Source: Planctomycetaceae bacterium
Lineage (GTDB): Bacteria; Planctomycetota; Planctomycetia; Planctomycetales; Planctomycetaceae
DNA length: 32,139 nucleotides
Assembly (NCBI GenBank): GCA_029259815.1
Contig: JAJDEJ010000316.1
Span: forward strand, 1 to 32,139
Direction: 5' to 3'
A program made the translations under genes and the position numbers. The notes under the pieces are model-generated. The model searched no databases. It had not been told where the DNA came from and worked only from the letters and a program-made list of their open reading frames with translations. Shown here one piece after another: positions 1 to 8,565 of this stretch (position 1 is the stretch's first letter; each line of letters starts with the position of its first letter).

Positions 1-1
1 T

Positions 2-1966
2 GACGCTGGCCTCGATGTGAATGCGGTCGACGGCGGTGCCTTTCAGGAATTCGAAGTTGTGACAGGGTCCGAGTTGGAGTCACCCAATGAGTTGACCATC
101 ATCAGCCCCGACGGCACGCGAACTGCAATCGAGTACGACACCGATGTCCGTACCTGCTCATTCGGAGCGGCAGGCGAATTCACAGCACCACTCGTCTTCT
201 GTGGATACGGGATCGTCTCCGAAGAGCCTGCCTACAACGACTTCGCGGATGTCGACGTCTCGGGCAAGATCGCTGTGATTCTCCGCCGCACTCCGCAGCA
301 GGGGAAGGACGAAGGATTGTTTGGCGGTCCACACTCGGGCACCTCACGTCACGCGGCTCTCAATACGAAACTCAAGAATGCGATCGATCATGGCGCCGTT
401 GCCGTGCTGTTCGTCAATGATGCCTACAGCGGTGAATCGGAGTTGACCAAACTTCACCAGCGAAGAGACGCAGCTGATCAACGGGTGATCGACGCGGCCA
501 TCGCTATGGTCAAGGGCGGGTCCAAAGATCCGCACGCTCACGGGCACGCCGACCCTCATGCGGCTACGTCGACTGCAGATGCAGGCGAGGAAGACCCGCC
601 AGCTGAACAGAAGCCGCAGTCAAACACTCCTGGAGATGCCAAGCCTTCGACGCTTAATTCCCACGACCCGCATGCTGCTCACTCACCGCACGGGCATGGC
701 GAGTTGCCAGCGACGGAGTCGTTGTCTGCTGCTGTCACGCATCTGCTGGAAGTCCGTAAACTCATTGAGGAATATGACCCCGACCCGCTCATGAAGTTCG
801 GCTACAACGGCAATCGGCGTGGCGATTCGATCCCTGTGATGCAGGTCAGCCGGGAGGCGATGAGCGAGGTCGTCAATTCGGCACTCGGACAGACACTGGA
901 TGATCTGGAGAACGCGATTGACATTGACGGACAACCCCACAGTATGACTCTCGGAGGTTACTCAGCGGCAGGACAAACAGCTTTGCGAATCAACCGTGAG
1001 CAGGTGAAGAACGTCATCGGAGTCCTGCCCGGTGTTGGTCCGCTGTCTGATGAGACGATCGTCGTCGGTGCCCACTACGACCATCTGGGACTCGGCGGTG
1101 AAGGTTCACTGAGCCCCGGTTCGAAGGAGGTTCACAACGGAGCAGACGACAATGCGTCCGGGACTGTCGCGTTGGTCGAACTCGCTCGTCGACTCGCTTC
1201 ACGCTCGGAACCGCTGCCGCGTCGGGTCGTGTTCATTGCCTTCACCGGCGAAGAACGCGGGTTGCTCGGCTCGGCACATTACGTGAAAGAGCCCGTGTTC
1301 CCCAACGAGAAGACGATCGCCATGTTCAACATGGACATGGTGGGCCGACTGACGGATGACAAATTGACCGTGTTTGGCACGGGGACCGCGACCCGTTGGG
1401 ATGCCATGCTCGACGACGAAGCCGAGGAGCGACGCCTCAAGCTCTCCAAGAAGGAAGAAGGCTTCGGGCCGAGCGATCATTCGTCTTTCTATGCAAAACA
1501 GATTCCGGTGCTGCACTTCTTCACCGGCACGCACAACGATTATCACCGGCCGACTGACGACTGGGAGAAGATCAACGTTGACGGCATGGGACGGATCGTT
1601 GATCTGTTGGAGGATCTGATCGTCAGCACGGCTCAGAAGGAAGAAGTGCCCGAGTACGTCGCTGTGAAGGGAAAAGCCGAATTGCAGTCCCGCACGGGAA
1701 GTCGTCCCTATTTCGGCAGCATCCCTGACTTCGGCGGCGAGGAAGTCGGCTATACGCTTCAAGGTGTGTCCCCGGGAAGCCCGGCTGACAAGGGAGGCAT
1801 CCAGGGAGGCGATGTGATCATCAAGTTGGGTGACTTTCCCATCACCGGATTGGATGATTTCGACCTGGCGCTGCGTGAGTTCTCGACCGGTGAGGAAGTT
1901 GCCGTCATCGTCAGACGCGCCGGAGAAGAGAAGACGTTCCGCGTCACCCTTGCGACTCCCCGATGA
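2..1966 (+). CDS. M28 family zinc metallopeptidase with PA and PDZ domains (5' partial)
   Basis: The frame is open to the left edge, so the N-terminus (probably a signal peptide) is missing; the GTG at 17 is just the first possible internal start. Numbering from that GTG, a PA-like domain covers about 55-165 (FCGYGIVSEE) and is followed by a His- and Pro-rich low-complexity linker at about 168-232. The M28 peptidase core lies at about 330-540. Its metal-site motifs are visible: GAHYDH (H353), GADDNASG (D377), the catalytic GEE (412-413), NMDMVG (D440) and HNDYHRPTD (H510). A C-terminal PDZ domain covers about 575-649. The family removes N-terminal residues from peptides; the PDZ domain probably binds substrate or a partner. 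The linker is far richer in His than the rest of the protein. It converges on the hydrolase gene downstream. The family call is firm; the substrate is unknown. Confidence 0.93.
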   Translation, partial: DAGLDVNAVDGGAFQEFEVVTGSELESPNELTIISPDGTRTAIEYDTDVRTCSFGAAGEFTAPLVFCGYGIVSEEPAYNDFADVDVSGKIAVILRRTPQQGKDEGLFGGPHSGTSRHAALNTKLKNAIDHGAVAVLFVNDAYSGESELTKLHQRRDAADQRVIDAAIAMVKGGSKDPHAHGHADPHAATSTADAGEEDPPAEQKPQSNTPGDAKPSTLNSHDPHAAHSPHGHGELPATESLSAAVTHLLEVRKLIEEYDPDPLMKFGYNGNRRGDSIPVMQVSREAMSEVVNSALGQTLDDLENAIDIDGQPHSMTLGGYSAAGQTALRINREQVKNVIGVLPGVGPLSDETIVVGAHYDHLGLGGEGSLSPGSKEVHNGADDNASGTVALVELARRLASRSEPLPRRVVFIAFTGEERGLLGSAHYVKEPVFPNEKTIAMFNMDMVGRLTDDKLTVFGTGTATRWDAMLDDEAEERRLKLSKKEEGFGPSDHSSFYAKQIPVLHFFTGTHNDYHRPTDDWEKINVDGMGRIVDLLEDLIVSTAQKEEVPEYVAVKGKAELQSRTGSRPYFGSIPDFGGEEVGYTLQGVSPGSPADKGGIQGGDVIIKLGDFPITGLDDFDLALREFSTGEEVAVIVRRAGEEKTFRVTLATPR

Positions 1967-1979
1967 ACGGTGGCCCATC

Positions 1980-1996
1980 GTGCTAATCCGCAAGCG
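1980..1996 (+). repeat. Dispersed 17-nt repeat, copy A (GTGCTAATCCGCAAGCG)
   Basis: This 17-nt word lies between two convergent genes. It recurs on the other strand at 13689-13705 (identical) and at 6966-6982 (one mismatch), and a partial copy lies at 13736-13750. All copies are between genes, which suggests a REP-like family. Confidence 0.6.
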
Positions 1997-2030
1997 GTGG
2001 TTGGCACGAAATCAATCACTCGTGAATCGC

Positions 2031-3017
2031 TTACGCGGCGCGGCGCTGGTGAATGACGCGATTCATCCGGGTGTCGAACCATTCCAGAATCTCGTTCGTG
2101 GTGCGTTCCCAGCCCGGTTCGTTGATGATCTCATGAAGATGATCGGGCATGACGCGTCTGGTGCAGTCCGTTGAGGCGATTTCTTCGAGCCAATCGTTGG
2201 CCATCTCGTGATTGACCACTTCGTCCGCGTCTCCCTGCAGAAACAGCAGGGGGACATCGAAGTTTTCTGCTTCCAGATGGGCGGCGGTGACTGCCTGTTG
2301 GACTTGGAAGAACCAACCGGCCGTCACCGAACGCTGAATCCAGGGGTCTTGTTCACGGCTGGCGAGCACGTCGTCGTTGCGAGTGATGTGAGTCACCTTC
2401 ACTGATGTGCGGAAGCGCGTGGTCGGTCGGACGACAGAGCAGAGTTTGCCCACAGCCCGCTTGAGCATCTTCACACGGACTCTTAACCCCAACAAGGGGG
2501 CCGACAATGCCAGGGCAGACATGCGATTCCTGCGTGTCTGAGCAAACCTGACAGCAACCAGTCCCCCCATACTGTGGGCAAAGACAGCTGTCGTCTGATG
2601 CTGCAGATTGAATTGATCCCAAATCAGATCGAGGTCTTCGAGATATTGCTCGAAACTGTCGAGATGTGTGGGCACGCCACCGGACCGTCCGTGACCGCGC
2701 AGGTCACCCGCAATCACCGTCCAGCCAGCCCGGACGGCATGATTGACGAAGTGTCCGTACCGACCGCCGTGTTCACCGGCGCCGTGAATCACGACCAGCG
2801 AGAGACCGTTATCTCGACGTGTCGGTGCATACTTGCGGACGAACAGATCGGCCTCACCGTCCGATGTCCGTAATGTCGTGGCCGCGTTGATCAATCTTGG
2901 TGCCTCGTCATCCGCTTGCAAGTTCCGCACAAACGTTTTGCTCACGAGGGAGGTGTACTGCGAGTCAGCGAGATCTTGAAGGGCGAGTCTCCGTCGACAC
3001 CTTGCCGGCAGCGACAT
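2031..3017 (-). CDS. Alpha/beta hydrolase, monoacylglycerol lipase / lysophospholipase type
   Basis: This is a 328-residue serine hydrolase of the Hydrolase_4 (monoglyceride lipase, PldB-like) type. Visible motifs are the oxyanion segment HGAGEHGGRY (78-87), GHGRSGG (108-114), the nucleophile elbow AHSMGG with Ser149, the acid in GDADEVV (Asp265), and His295 in PDHLHEI. The family hydrolyses ester bonds of monoacyl lipids. The frame stays open to an ATG at 3170, but the extra 51 residues look unstructured and overlap the start of the divergent VWA gene, so the ATG at 3017 is preferred. No secretion signal is clear. It is divergent from the VWA pair and convergent with the peptidase gene. The fold is certain; the lipid substrate is not. 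Confidence 0.88.
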   Translation of the reverse strand: MSLPARCRRRLALQDLADSQYTSLVSKTFVRNLQADDEAPRLINAATTLRTSDGEADLFVRKYAPTRRDNGLSLVVIHGAGEHGGRYGHFVNHAVRAGWTVIAGDLRGHGRSGGVPTHLDSFEQYLEDLDLIWDQFNLQHQTTAVFAHSMGGLVAVRFAQTRRNRMSALALSAPLLGLRVRVKMLKRAVGKLCSVVRPTTRFRTSVKVTHITRNDDVLASREQDPWIQRSVTAGWFFQVQQAVTAAHLEAENFDVPLLFLQGDADEVVNHEMANDWLEEIASTDCTRRVMPDHLHEIINEPGWERTTNEILEWFDTRMNRVIHQRRAA

Positions 3018-3147
3018 GAGAGGCGTCGTAACTCGTGTTCTCTCAACCGAATGGAGCGGAACTGTTTGCGAGAGGGCCGTTCGGCGCGTAGACTGAGGAG
3101 AGGGTTCGTCGGCATGTTTCGCCGATCTCAGGTGACGGTCATTTAGT

Positions 3148-3151
3148 GGAG
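3148..3151 (+). promoter_or_regulatory. Ribosome binding site deciding a TTG start
   Basis: GGAG lies 6 nt before the TTG at 3158. A competing AGGTGA at 3130-3135 lies 10 nt before the GTG at 3146. Aligning the two tandem VWA proteins at their shared Leu-Pro-Ala places the TTG start almost level with the ATG of the second gene, which favours TTG. Confidence 0.5.
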
Positions 3152-3157
3152 ACAGGT

Positions 3158-5023
3158 TTGAATTCAACAAGCCGCGATCTGCCGGCGTGGGCGATCAGTC
3201 TGGTCGTGAACCTCTCGGTCTTGTTCGCGCTGCACAACATCGTGCACGAGTTGCCCTGGGAGCGGTCGACGACCGCGATCACCAGTGTTTTCGATGAGCA
3301 GCTGACCGAGCGGGAGTACGATTTCACCGAAGTCTCTGCGACCGATCTTGTCGGCAACGCGGGTGACTCCTACGCGCTGACTCCCACCATGCAGGCGGCG
3401 ACCCAGCAGGGGGAAAACCAGGACCGTCTGCAGGAGGAGATTGAAGAACTCGTCAACCCGACAGCCGTCGAGTTCTCGCAGATGTCCGACATCCCACTGC
3501 AGGACCAACTCGCGACGATCTTCGAGAACCGGGGACAGACGGACAAGGTGCCCGGCGGAGTCGAAGGAGCGATGGACCGCATCACCTTTGAGATCGCCAC
3601 GTCTCTCAAAGAGCGACAGACGTTCGTGCTCTGGCTGTTTGACGCATCCGGCTCTCTCCGCGACCGACGCAGCAGCATCGCTGAGCGGTTCGAGTTGGTT
3701 TACAAGCAACTGGAAACGCAAGGGAAGACCGAAGGCCTGTACACCGCAGTCGCCAGTTACGGAGAGTCGACGAACATCCTTACTCCGGACCCCGTGACCG
3801 AGGTGAAGCCACTCGTCACTGCGGTCCGTGAAATCGAAGTCGACGAGTCGGGGACTGAGAACATCTTCGGAGCCGTACATCAGACAGTCGACAAGTGGAA
3901 ACGATTCCGACGCAGCGAGGGCCGCTGGAACAAGATGGTCTTCATTGTGACGGACGAACGGGGCGACGACATCGAACGACTGGAGGAGACGATCACACTC
4001 TGCAAGCGGTTCGGGGTACGTGTCTACACGGTCGGCAACGCGGCCATCTTCGGGAAGCGGGAAGGTTATGTCGACTATCGCGACGAGATGGACGGATACG
4101 TGCATCGCAATGTGGTTGTCGATCAGGGCCCGGAGTCAGCCTTTCCTCATCAGATCAAGCTCGCCTTCTGGGGTGGCGAAGGTGTCGGAGGACAACTGCT
4201 GCGGATGTCGGCCGGATATGGTCCCTACGGACTCACCAGGTTGTGTGCTGAGACGGGCGGCATGTTCTTCATTACGGATGAGAACAAAGGCTTCAAATTC
4301 GACATGGCCGTGATGCGGGAGTATTCGCCCGACTATCGGCCCATCCGCGTGTTGGAAGGTGACATCCGCCAAAACCCGGCCATGACGGCTCTTGTGCAGG
4401 CGGCGATGGCGGTCGACATCGACGAAGTGCCTGCTCCTCAACTTGCGTTCCGGGCTGACGACGACACGATCTTACGGCAGCAGATCACCGAAGCTCAAAA
4501 ACCACTCGCCGATTTCCAGTACCACATCAACAAGTTGTACTCATTGCTCGAACAGGGCACCCAGGCTCGTGACACACTCAATAATCCGCGTTGGCGGGCG
4601 GGCTTCGATCTGGCCATGGGCCGCATACAGGCAATGCGCGTGAGGGCCCACGGGTACAACGTCATGCTGGCCAACATGAAGAGCACGCCACAAACCTTTC
4701 AAACAGAAGGAAACAACTTGTGGGTGCTCAGGCCATCCGACAAAATTGAAACCGGCCCGTCAGTCCGCAAGTCGGCCGACGAGTCAACCGTACTCCTCAA
4801 GCAAGTGATCGACGAACATGCCGGCACGCCCTGGGCGGCTCTCGCTGAGCGGGAACTGCGTCAGCCGCTCGGCTGGGAATGGGCCGAGGGTCGTATCGAC
4901 ATCGAAGCCATCCTTGCCGGCAACCAAAACGCGCCACCGCGATTGTTGCTGGAGGAGGAACAACAACGTGTCGATGCACAACGTCCCGAACCAAAACCAG
5001 TGCGACCTCCACCCAAGTTATGA
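3158..5023 (+). CDS. Membrane-anchored VWA-domain protein, first of a tandem pair
   Basis: About 621 residues from the TTG at 3158 (625 from the GTG at 3146). One N-terminal membrane helix (WAISLVVNLSVLFAL) is followed by an acidic linker with a predicted coil (EEIEELVN). A VWA domain comes next: the metal-binding MIDAS motif DxSxS is intact (FDASGSL), a Thr sits in SGTENIF, and the conserved Asp is in VTDERGDD. A region shared with the next gene follows, including DQGPESAFP and GYGPYGL..ETGGMFF. The C-terminus carries a TPWAALAERE..PLGW motif and a Pro-rich tail. VWA domains bind protein ligands through a metal ion. The role is unknown; the topology suggests the bulk is outside the cytoplasm. 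The next gene starts 50 bp on, so they are probably co-transcribed. Confidence 0.85.
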   Translation: MNSTSRDLPAWAISLVVNLSVLFALHNIVHELPWERSTTAITSVFDEQLTEREYDFTEVSATDLVGNAGDSYALTPTMQAATQQGENQDRLQEEIEELVNPTAVEFSQMSDIPLQDQLATIFENRGQTDKVPGGVEGAMDRITFEIATSLKERQTFVLWLFDASGSLRDRRSSIAERFELVYKQLETQGKTEGLYTAVASYGESTNILTPDPVTEVKPLVTAVREIEVDESGTENIFGAVHQTVDKWKRFRRSEGRWNKMVFIVTDERGDDIERLEETITLCKRFGVRVYTVGNAAIFGKREGYVDYRDEMDGYVHRNVVVDQGPESAFPHQIKLAFWGGEGVGGQLLRMSAGYGPYGLTRLCAETGGMFFITDENKGFKFDMAVMREYSPDYRPIRVLEGDIRQNPAMTALVQAAMAVDIDEVPAPQLAFRADDDTILRQQITEAQKPLADFQYHINKLYSLLEQGTQARDTLNNPRWRAGFDLAMGRIQAMRVRAHGYNVMLANMKSTPQTFQTEGNNLWVLRPSDKIETGPSVRKSADESTVLLKQVIDEHAGTPWAALAERELRQPLGWEWAEGRIDIEAILAGNQNAPPRLLLEEEQQRVDAQRPEPKPVRPPPKL

Positions 5024-5073
5024 GATCATCCCTCTGCGATTCGTCGATCAATTGAGACGAGGAACCGACATTC

Positions 5074-6951
5074 ATGCCCGGACTTCAGAATCTTCCCGCA
5101 CTGATCGTCTCGTTGATTGTGCATGTGATCCTGCTCGGGCTGATGGCGGCCATCCGTTACAACTTGATCGTCACCACGCCACACGTTGCTGTCGAGACGG
5201 TGTTCTCCGAGGAGCGACAGCAGGAGGAATTCGCACAAGATCTGCAGATCGACACGATGGCCTCAGAGTCAATGAATGTGACTGCAGGAGGCCTGCAAAC
5301 GACGAGCCTCGGTGCCACATCCTCCACAGCGGCCGCTGCTCAGACGAAGATCGAGCAGTCGGAAACTCTCAACGAACCTGAATTCCGTTTCAACATCGCC
5401 GACCTGTCCGCGCCGGGTCTCGACACACTGGGGACGGACCTCGGAGAAGGAGAGGTCTCCGGAGAAACAGGTGCTCATGTTGATGGATACGGTGCAGCCA
5501 TGAGTCGGCTGTCGCAGGAACTGCTGCGCATGATGCGACAACAGCAGGTGATTGCCTGTTGGCTGTTTGATGAATCCAACAGCTTGAAGGACGACCGCAA
5601 AGAGATTCGGGATCAATTCGACAAGATCTACACCGAACTCAACATCGCCAACGACAAAGCCGTCAGGGGCCGCTTCCATTCACTGGAGACGATGATCTAC
5701 AGCTTTGGCGAAGGCATTCATTCGATCACGAAAGAACCGACACCTGACCTCGCAGAGATTCGGAAAGCCATCGACGATGTCCGGATCGATGAGACGGGCA
5801 GTGAGAATCTGTTTAGCGCGATCTCGACAGCGATCGACAAGCACAGCAAAGCAGCCGCGCGCAGTGACCGAAAACTCGTCATCATCGTGATGACGGACGA
5901 GGTCGGAGATGACGCAGAGTTGCTCGAAGAAGTCATCGTTAAAGCCCAACGGTTCAAGGTGCCCATATACGTCATGGGCCGCGAAGCGGTCTTTGGGTAT
6001 CCGTATGCACACGTGCATTGGGTGAATCCGGAGTCTGGCATTTCCCACTGGATTCGCATCGACCGTGGGCCGGAGACGGCGTTTCCCGAGTGCTTGCAAT
6101 ACGACGGATTCCGCGGTCGACACGACGCCTACTCCAGCGGGTTTGGAGCCTACGCACAAGTGCGACTTGTCCGTGAGTCTGGGGGAATCTTTTTCCTGCT
6201 CGCCCAGGACGAAGCCAACCTCGCCGGTCGCGCCGCACATACCGGACTCGCTCGCAAATTCGATGACGTTGCCATGAAGGAGTATGAGCCACTCCTCCTG
6301 GAGAAACGAGAGTACGCCCGACGTCGTGACGCCAGCGATTTTCGTAAGGCCATCTGGAACGTGATCCTCACGCTTAATCCCCACATCGATGGGCAGCTCA
6401 ATTTGCGATGGCACTACTATTCCATCGAACTGCCCGAGTTTCAGAAGCAGGGCCGTAAGAATTTTGACCGCTCACTGCGCGCGATGGCGGTCATCAATCA
6501 GCAACTCGCAGTCCTTGACCGCATCCGCGAGCTACGATCTCAAGAGGCGGAGCAACGCTGGCGTGCCGCGTACGACCTGCTGTATGCACAACTGATTGCC
6601 TGTCGTGTACGCGAGTTCCAGTTCCTGCTCGCGATGGACCAGCATGTCCGCGAGAATCCCCAGCCGCAGGAACCAGACACCAACTACTGGGACCTCGCCT
6701 ACACGGGCGAGATGCTGCAACCGGACGAACAGCAGACCCAGAAGACACGCGTCGATTTCGCCGAGCTGGAAAAGCAACGTCAACAGGCACTCGACCTCTA
6801 CGAGCAGGTCATCCAGGATCACCCCGACACTCCGTGGGCCATGGTCGCAGCCGATCAGAAGCGTCTGGGCTTCGGGATCAAGTTCGTCGAACGCTTCCGC
6901 GATCCCCGTGCTTTCACCGAAGAAGAACAAGGCGTGATCCCCAAATTCTGA
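5074..6951 (+). CDS. Membrane-anchored VWA-domain protein, second of a tandem pair
   Basis: 625 residues, ATG preceded by AGGAA 9 nt upstream. It is built like its neighbour: a membrane helix at about 8-27, an Ala/Thr/Ser-rich linker to about 135, then a VWA domain. The MIDAS DxSxS sits at 166-170 (FDESNS), SGSENLF takes the Thr position with a Ser, and MTDEVGDD holds the later Asp. The shared segments IDRGPETAFP, GFGAYAQVRLVRESGGIFFL and HPDTPWAMVA align with the first protein. The paralogues are clearly diverged, which fits specialised partners in a hetero-complex (inference). No enzymatic domain is visible. The function is unknown; regulation is probably shared with the first gene. Confidence 0.86.
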   Translation: MPGLQNLPALIVSLIVHVILLGLMAAIRYNLIVTTPHVAVETVFSEERQQEEFAQDLQIDTMASESMNVTAGGLQTTSLGATSSTAAAAQTKIEQSETLNEPEFRFNIADLSAPGLDTLGTDLGEGEVSGETGAHVDGYGAAMSRLSQELLRMMRQQQVIACWLFDESNSLKDDRKEIRDQFDKIYTELNIANDKAVRGRFHSLETMIYSFGEGIHSITKEPTPDLAEIRKAIDDVRIDETGSENLFSAISTAIDKHSKAAARSDRKLVIIVMTDEVGDDAELLEEVIVKAQRFKVPIYVMGREAVFGYPYAHVHWVNPESGISHWIRIDRGPETAFPECLQYDGFRGRHDAYSSGFGAYAQVRLVRESGGIFFLLAQDEANLAGRAAHTGLARKFDDVAMKEYEPLLLEKREYARRRDASDFRKAIWNVILTLNPHIDGQLNLRWHYYSIELPEFQKQGRKNFDRSLRAMAVINQQLAVLDRIRELRSQEAEQRWRAAYDLLYAQLIACRVREFQFLLAMDQHVRENPQPQEPDTNYWDLAYTGEMLQPDEQQTQKTRVDFAELEKQRQQALDLYEQVIQDHPDTPWAMVAADQKRLGFGIKFVERFRDPRAFTEEEQGVIPKF

Positions 6952-6965
6952 TGATCACCTGACGA

Positions 6966-6982
6966 CGCTTGCGGATGAGCAC
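6966..6982 (-). repeat. Dispersed 17-nt repeat, copy B
   Basis: Read on the minus strand this is GTGCTCATCCGCAAGCG, one mismatch from the copies at 1980 and 13689. It lies in the short gap between the convergent second VWA gene and the rod-like protein gene. Confidence 0.5.
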
Positions 6983-7036
6983 GAACTCAAAGCGCTGATG
7001 AGACCGGAGAGTCAGCGGCAACCTGGGGGATCACCA

Positions 7037-8374
7037 TCAGGGCGTCGATGTGCCGTTTGTCATTTCCTCGATGAGCCGGGTGACTCTGTTGAGACCCGCC
7101 ATCTCTTCTTCGACGTGAGCGCTTGCGAACATGAGGATCGATCTCCACTCTAACTTGACTCCGTCAGGCGCCTCGTGAATTGGTCCGGACTCTTCAGTAG
7201 TCCGATAGAGCCCGTCACCAACGGCTTCGAGTCGCCAGGGTTCATCGACGGTCATCAGTTCGATCGTCCCCAACAGGGCCTCTTCGGTCGCTTGGCCGGC
7301 CTTTCCCCAGACCTCTCCGTTGGGATGGAACACGATCATGTTCACATCTTCCGGGACTTCAATCGATGGTTCGAGTCGCCAGGGTTGCTCGGTCGTCGCG
7401 AGGACTAGTTGCCGGTCCTCGTTGATATCGAGGCGACCGCACCGCGTGAGCCGCGTCTCATCATTGTGTCTCACTCGAAAAAAACCGTACCCGCTAATGC
7501 CCACATCAAGCATCCTCCCGGTATGCAGGGGATGCTGCGGCAACCGATCCAGTTCGACCCGCACCAATTGCGAACCTCGCTCTCCGGACGAGCTGTCGGC
7601 TTCACGTGTCACCGGGACATGCCGGATAAACCCTATCGTCTGGGCGTTCGCCAGATTGTGCAGGTGGACTTCGCGGATACGCCTCAGACCCTCGAGCGTC
7701 GCGGACCACATGTTATTGTTTGTGTCGGCGTTTTTCACGAGACGCCGGGAAGGTGCCGGAGTTGCAATGTTCGGTTCGGCCCGCAGCATTCCAAAGGCGG
7801 ATGCAGGATCATCGCCAACGTGTTTCCGCATTCGCAGAATGCCTTTGACGTCGGCTGCCTCCATCCCACGGAGCACATCAAACCAAATCTCCTGCTCCTG
7901 TTCGGTCGACTGAGGCAATTCCTGAGCGATGATCGTGCGTGTCACCTGTTCGCGAAGCTGTGTCTCCTCATCGATCGGAGCCGCGTTCGAGAATGGTAAG
8001 GCGTCCGGCACCGGCGCATTTGGAGAGGTGTCCGTGGCAACTCGCACACGTTGGGACTGCAAGGAAGCCTCTTCCGTGGGCGTCTTCAGACGTCGAGCGG
8101 CTGCCGCGAAAAACGGTCCTGGCACACTTCCGTGTTGCGACGGATTCGGTCTCTCACCGACGAAGGGGAGTTCCGACTCAACATTGTTTGAAGAGTGAAC
8201 GTGGCCCGAAGTCTCATCCACAAAGGGATTCTGGAGTGAATCTGCAGAAGGGGAAATGCGACTCCAAACGGCGACATGGCCAGCAGCGAAACCGAGGCAA
8301 ACGCCCAGCACAATCCCACATCCAAACAGAATGCGGCCCTGCAACGAGACCGAGTCCATACGATCATCCGACAT
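7037..8374 (-). CDS. Membrane-anchored protein with FlgG/FlgF-type flagellar rod domain
   Basis: 445 residues. The ATG at 8374 is chosen because a full AAGGAGG lies 5 nt upstream; the longer frame to 8479 lacks this. A single membrane helix (about 15-38) is followed by a Pro/Ser-rich linker and a helical segment at 135-190. The C-terminal half resembles flagellar basal-body rod proteins: residues 227-255 match the N-terminal rod signature (HLHNLANAQTIGFIR, compare NNLANVSTTGFKR), 285-316 match the central FlgG segment (LDVGISGYGFFRV, then a TR.GRLDI core), and 415-437 match the C-terminal signature (AHVEEEMAGLNRVTRLIEEM). True rod proteins have no N-terminal membrane anchor, and no flagellar genes are nearby. 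It may be a non-flagellar relative that polymerises or caps at the membrane (inference). The homology is by eye but spans three separate motifs. Confidence 0.78.
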   Translation of the reverse strand: MSDDRMDSVSLQGRILFGCGIVLGVCLGFAAGHVAVWSRISPSADSLQNPFVDETSGHVHSSNNVESELPFVGERPNPSQHGSVPGPFFAAAARRLKTPTEEASLQSQRVRVATDTSPNAPVPDALPFSNAAPIDEETQLREQVTRTIIAQELPQSTEQEQEIWFDVLRGMEAADVKGILRMRKHVGDDPASAFGMLRAEPNIATPAPSRRLVKNADTNNNMWSATLEGLRRIREVHLHNLANAQTIGFIRHVPVTREADSSSGERGSQLVRVELDRLPQHPLHTGRMLDVGISGYGFFRVRHNDETRLTRCGRLDINEDRQLVLATTEQPWRLEPSIEVPEDVNMIVFHPNGEVWGKAGQATEEALLGTIELMTVDEPWRLEAVGDGLYRTTEESGPIHEAPDGVKLEWRSILMFASAHVEEEMAGLNRVTRLIEEMTNGTSTP

Positions 8375-8379
8375 CGTTC

Positions 8380-8386
8380 CCTCCTT
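8380..8386 (-). promoter_or_regulatory. Strong Shine-Dalgarno AAGGAGG fixing the start at 8374
   Basis: A perfect AAGGAGG followed by 5 nt and ATG on the minus strand. It rules out the longer open frame as the translated form. Confidence 0.75.
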
Positions 8387-8565
8387 GGAAAACTCAGCGG
8401 GGAACGGTATCCCATCGGAAGTTCTGTCGCAAGATCGAGTTGCGGCGTGGTTGCAGCCCCCGTGCCGCCTCGGTAGCATAGCGAGCTTCGATCCCCCCGC
8501 AGCGGTGCGTCTGCGCGACCCCTCCCCTGCGACGAATCAGCGGTTTCTACGAAGGATGAGACGAC

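Noticed and set aside
2004..2020. TGGCAC resembling a sigma54 -24 element after the peptidase gene
   Set aside because: No GC at the -12 position with correct spacing, and it lies between convergent gene ends.
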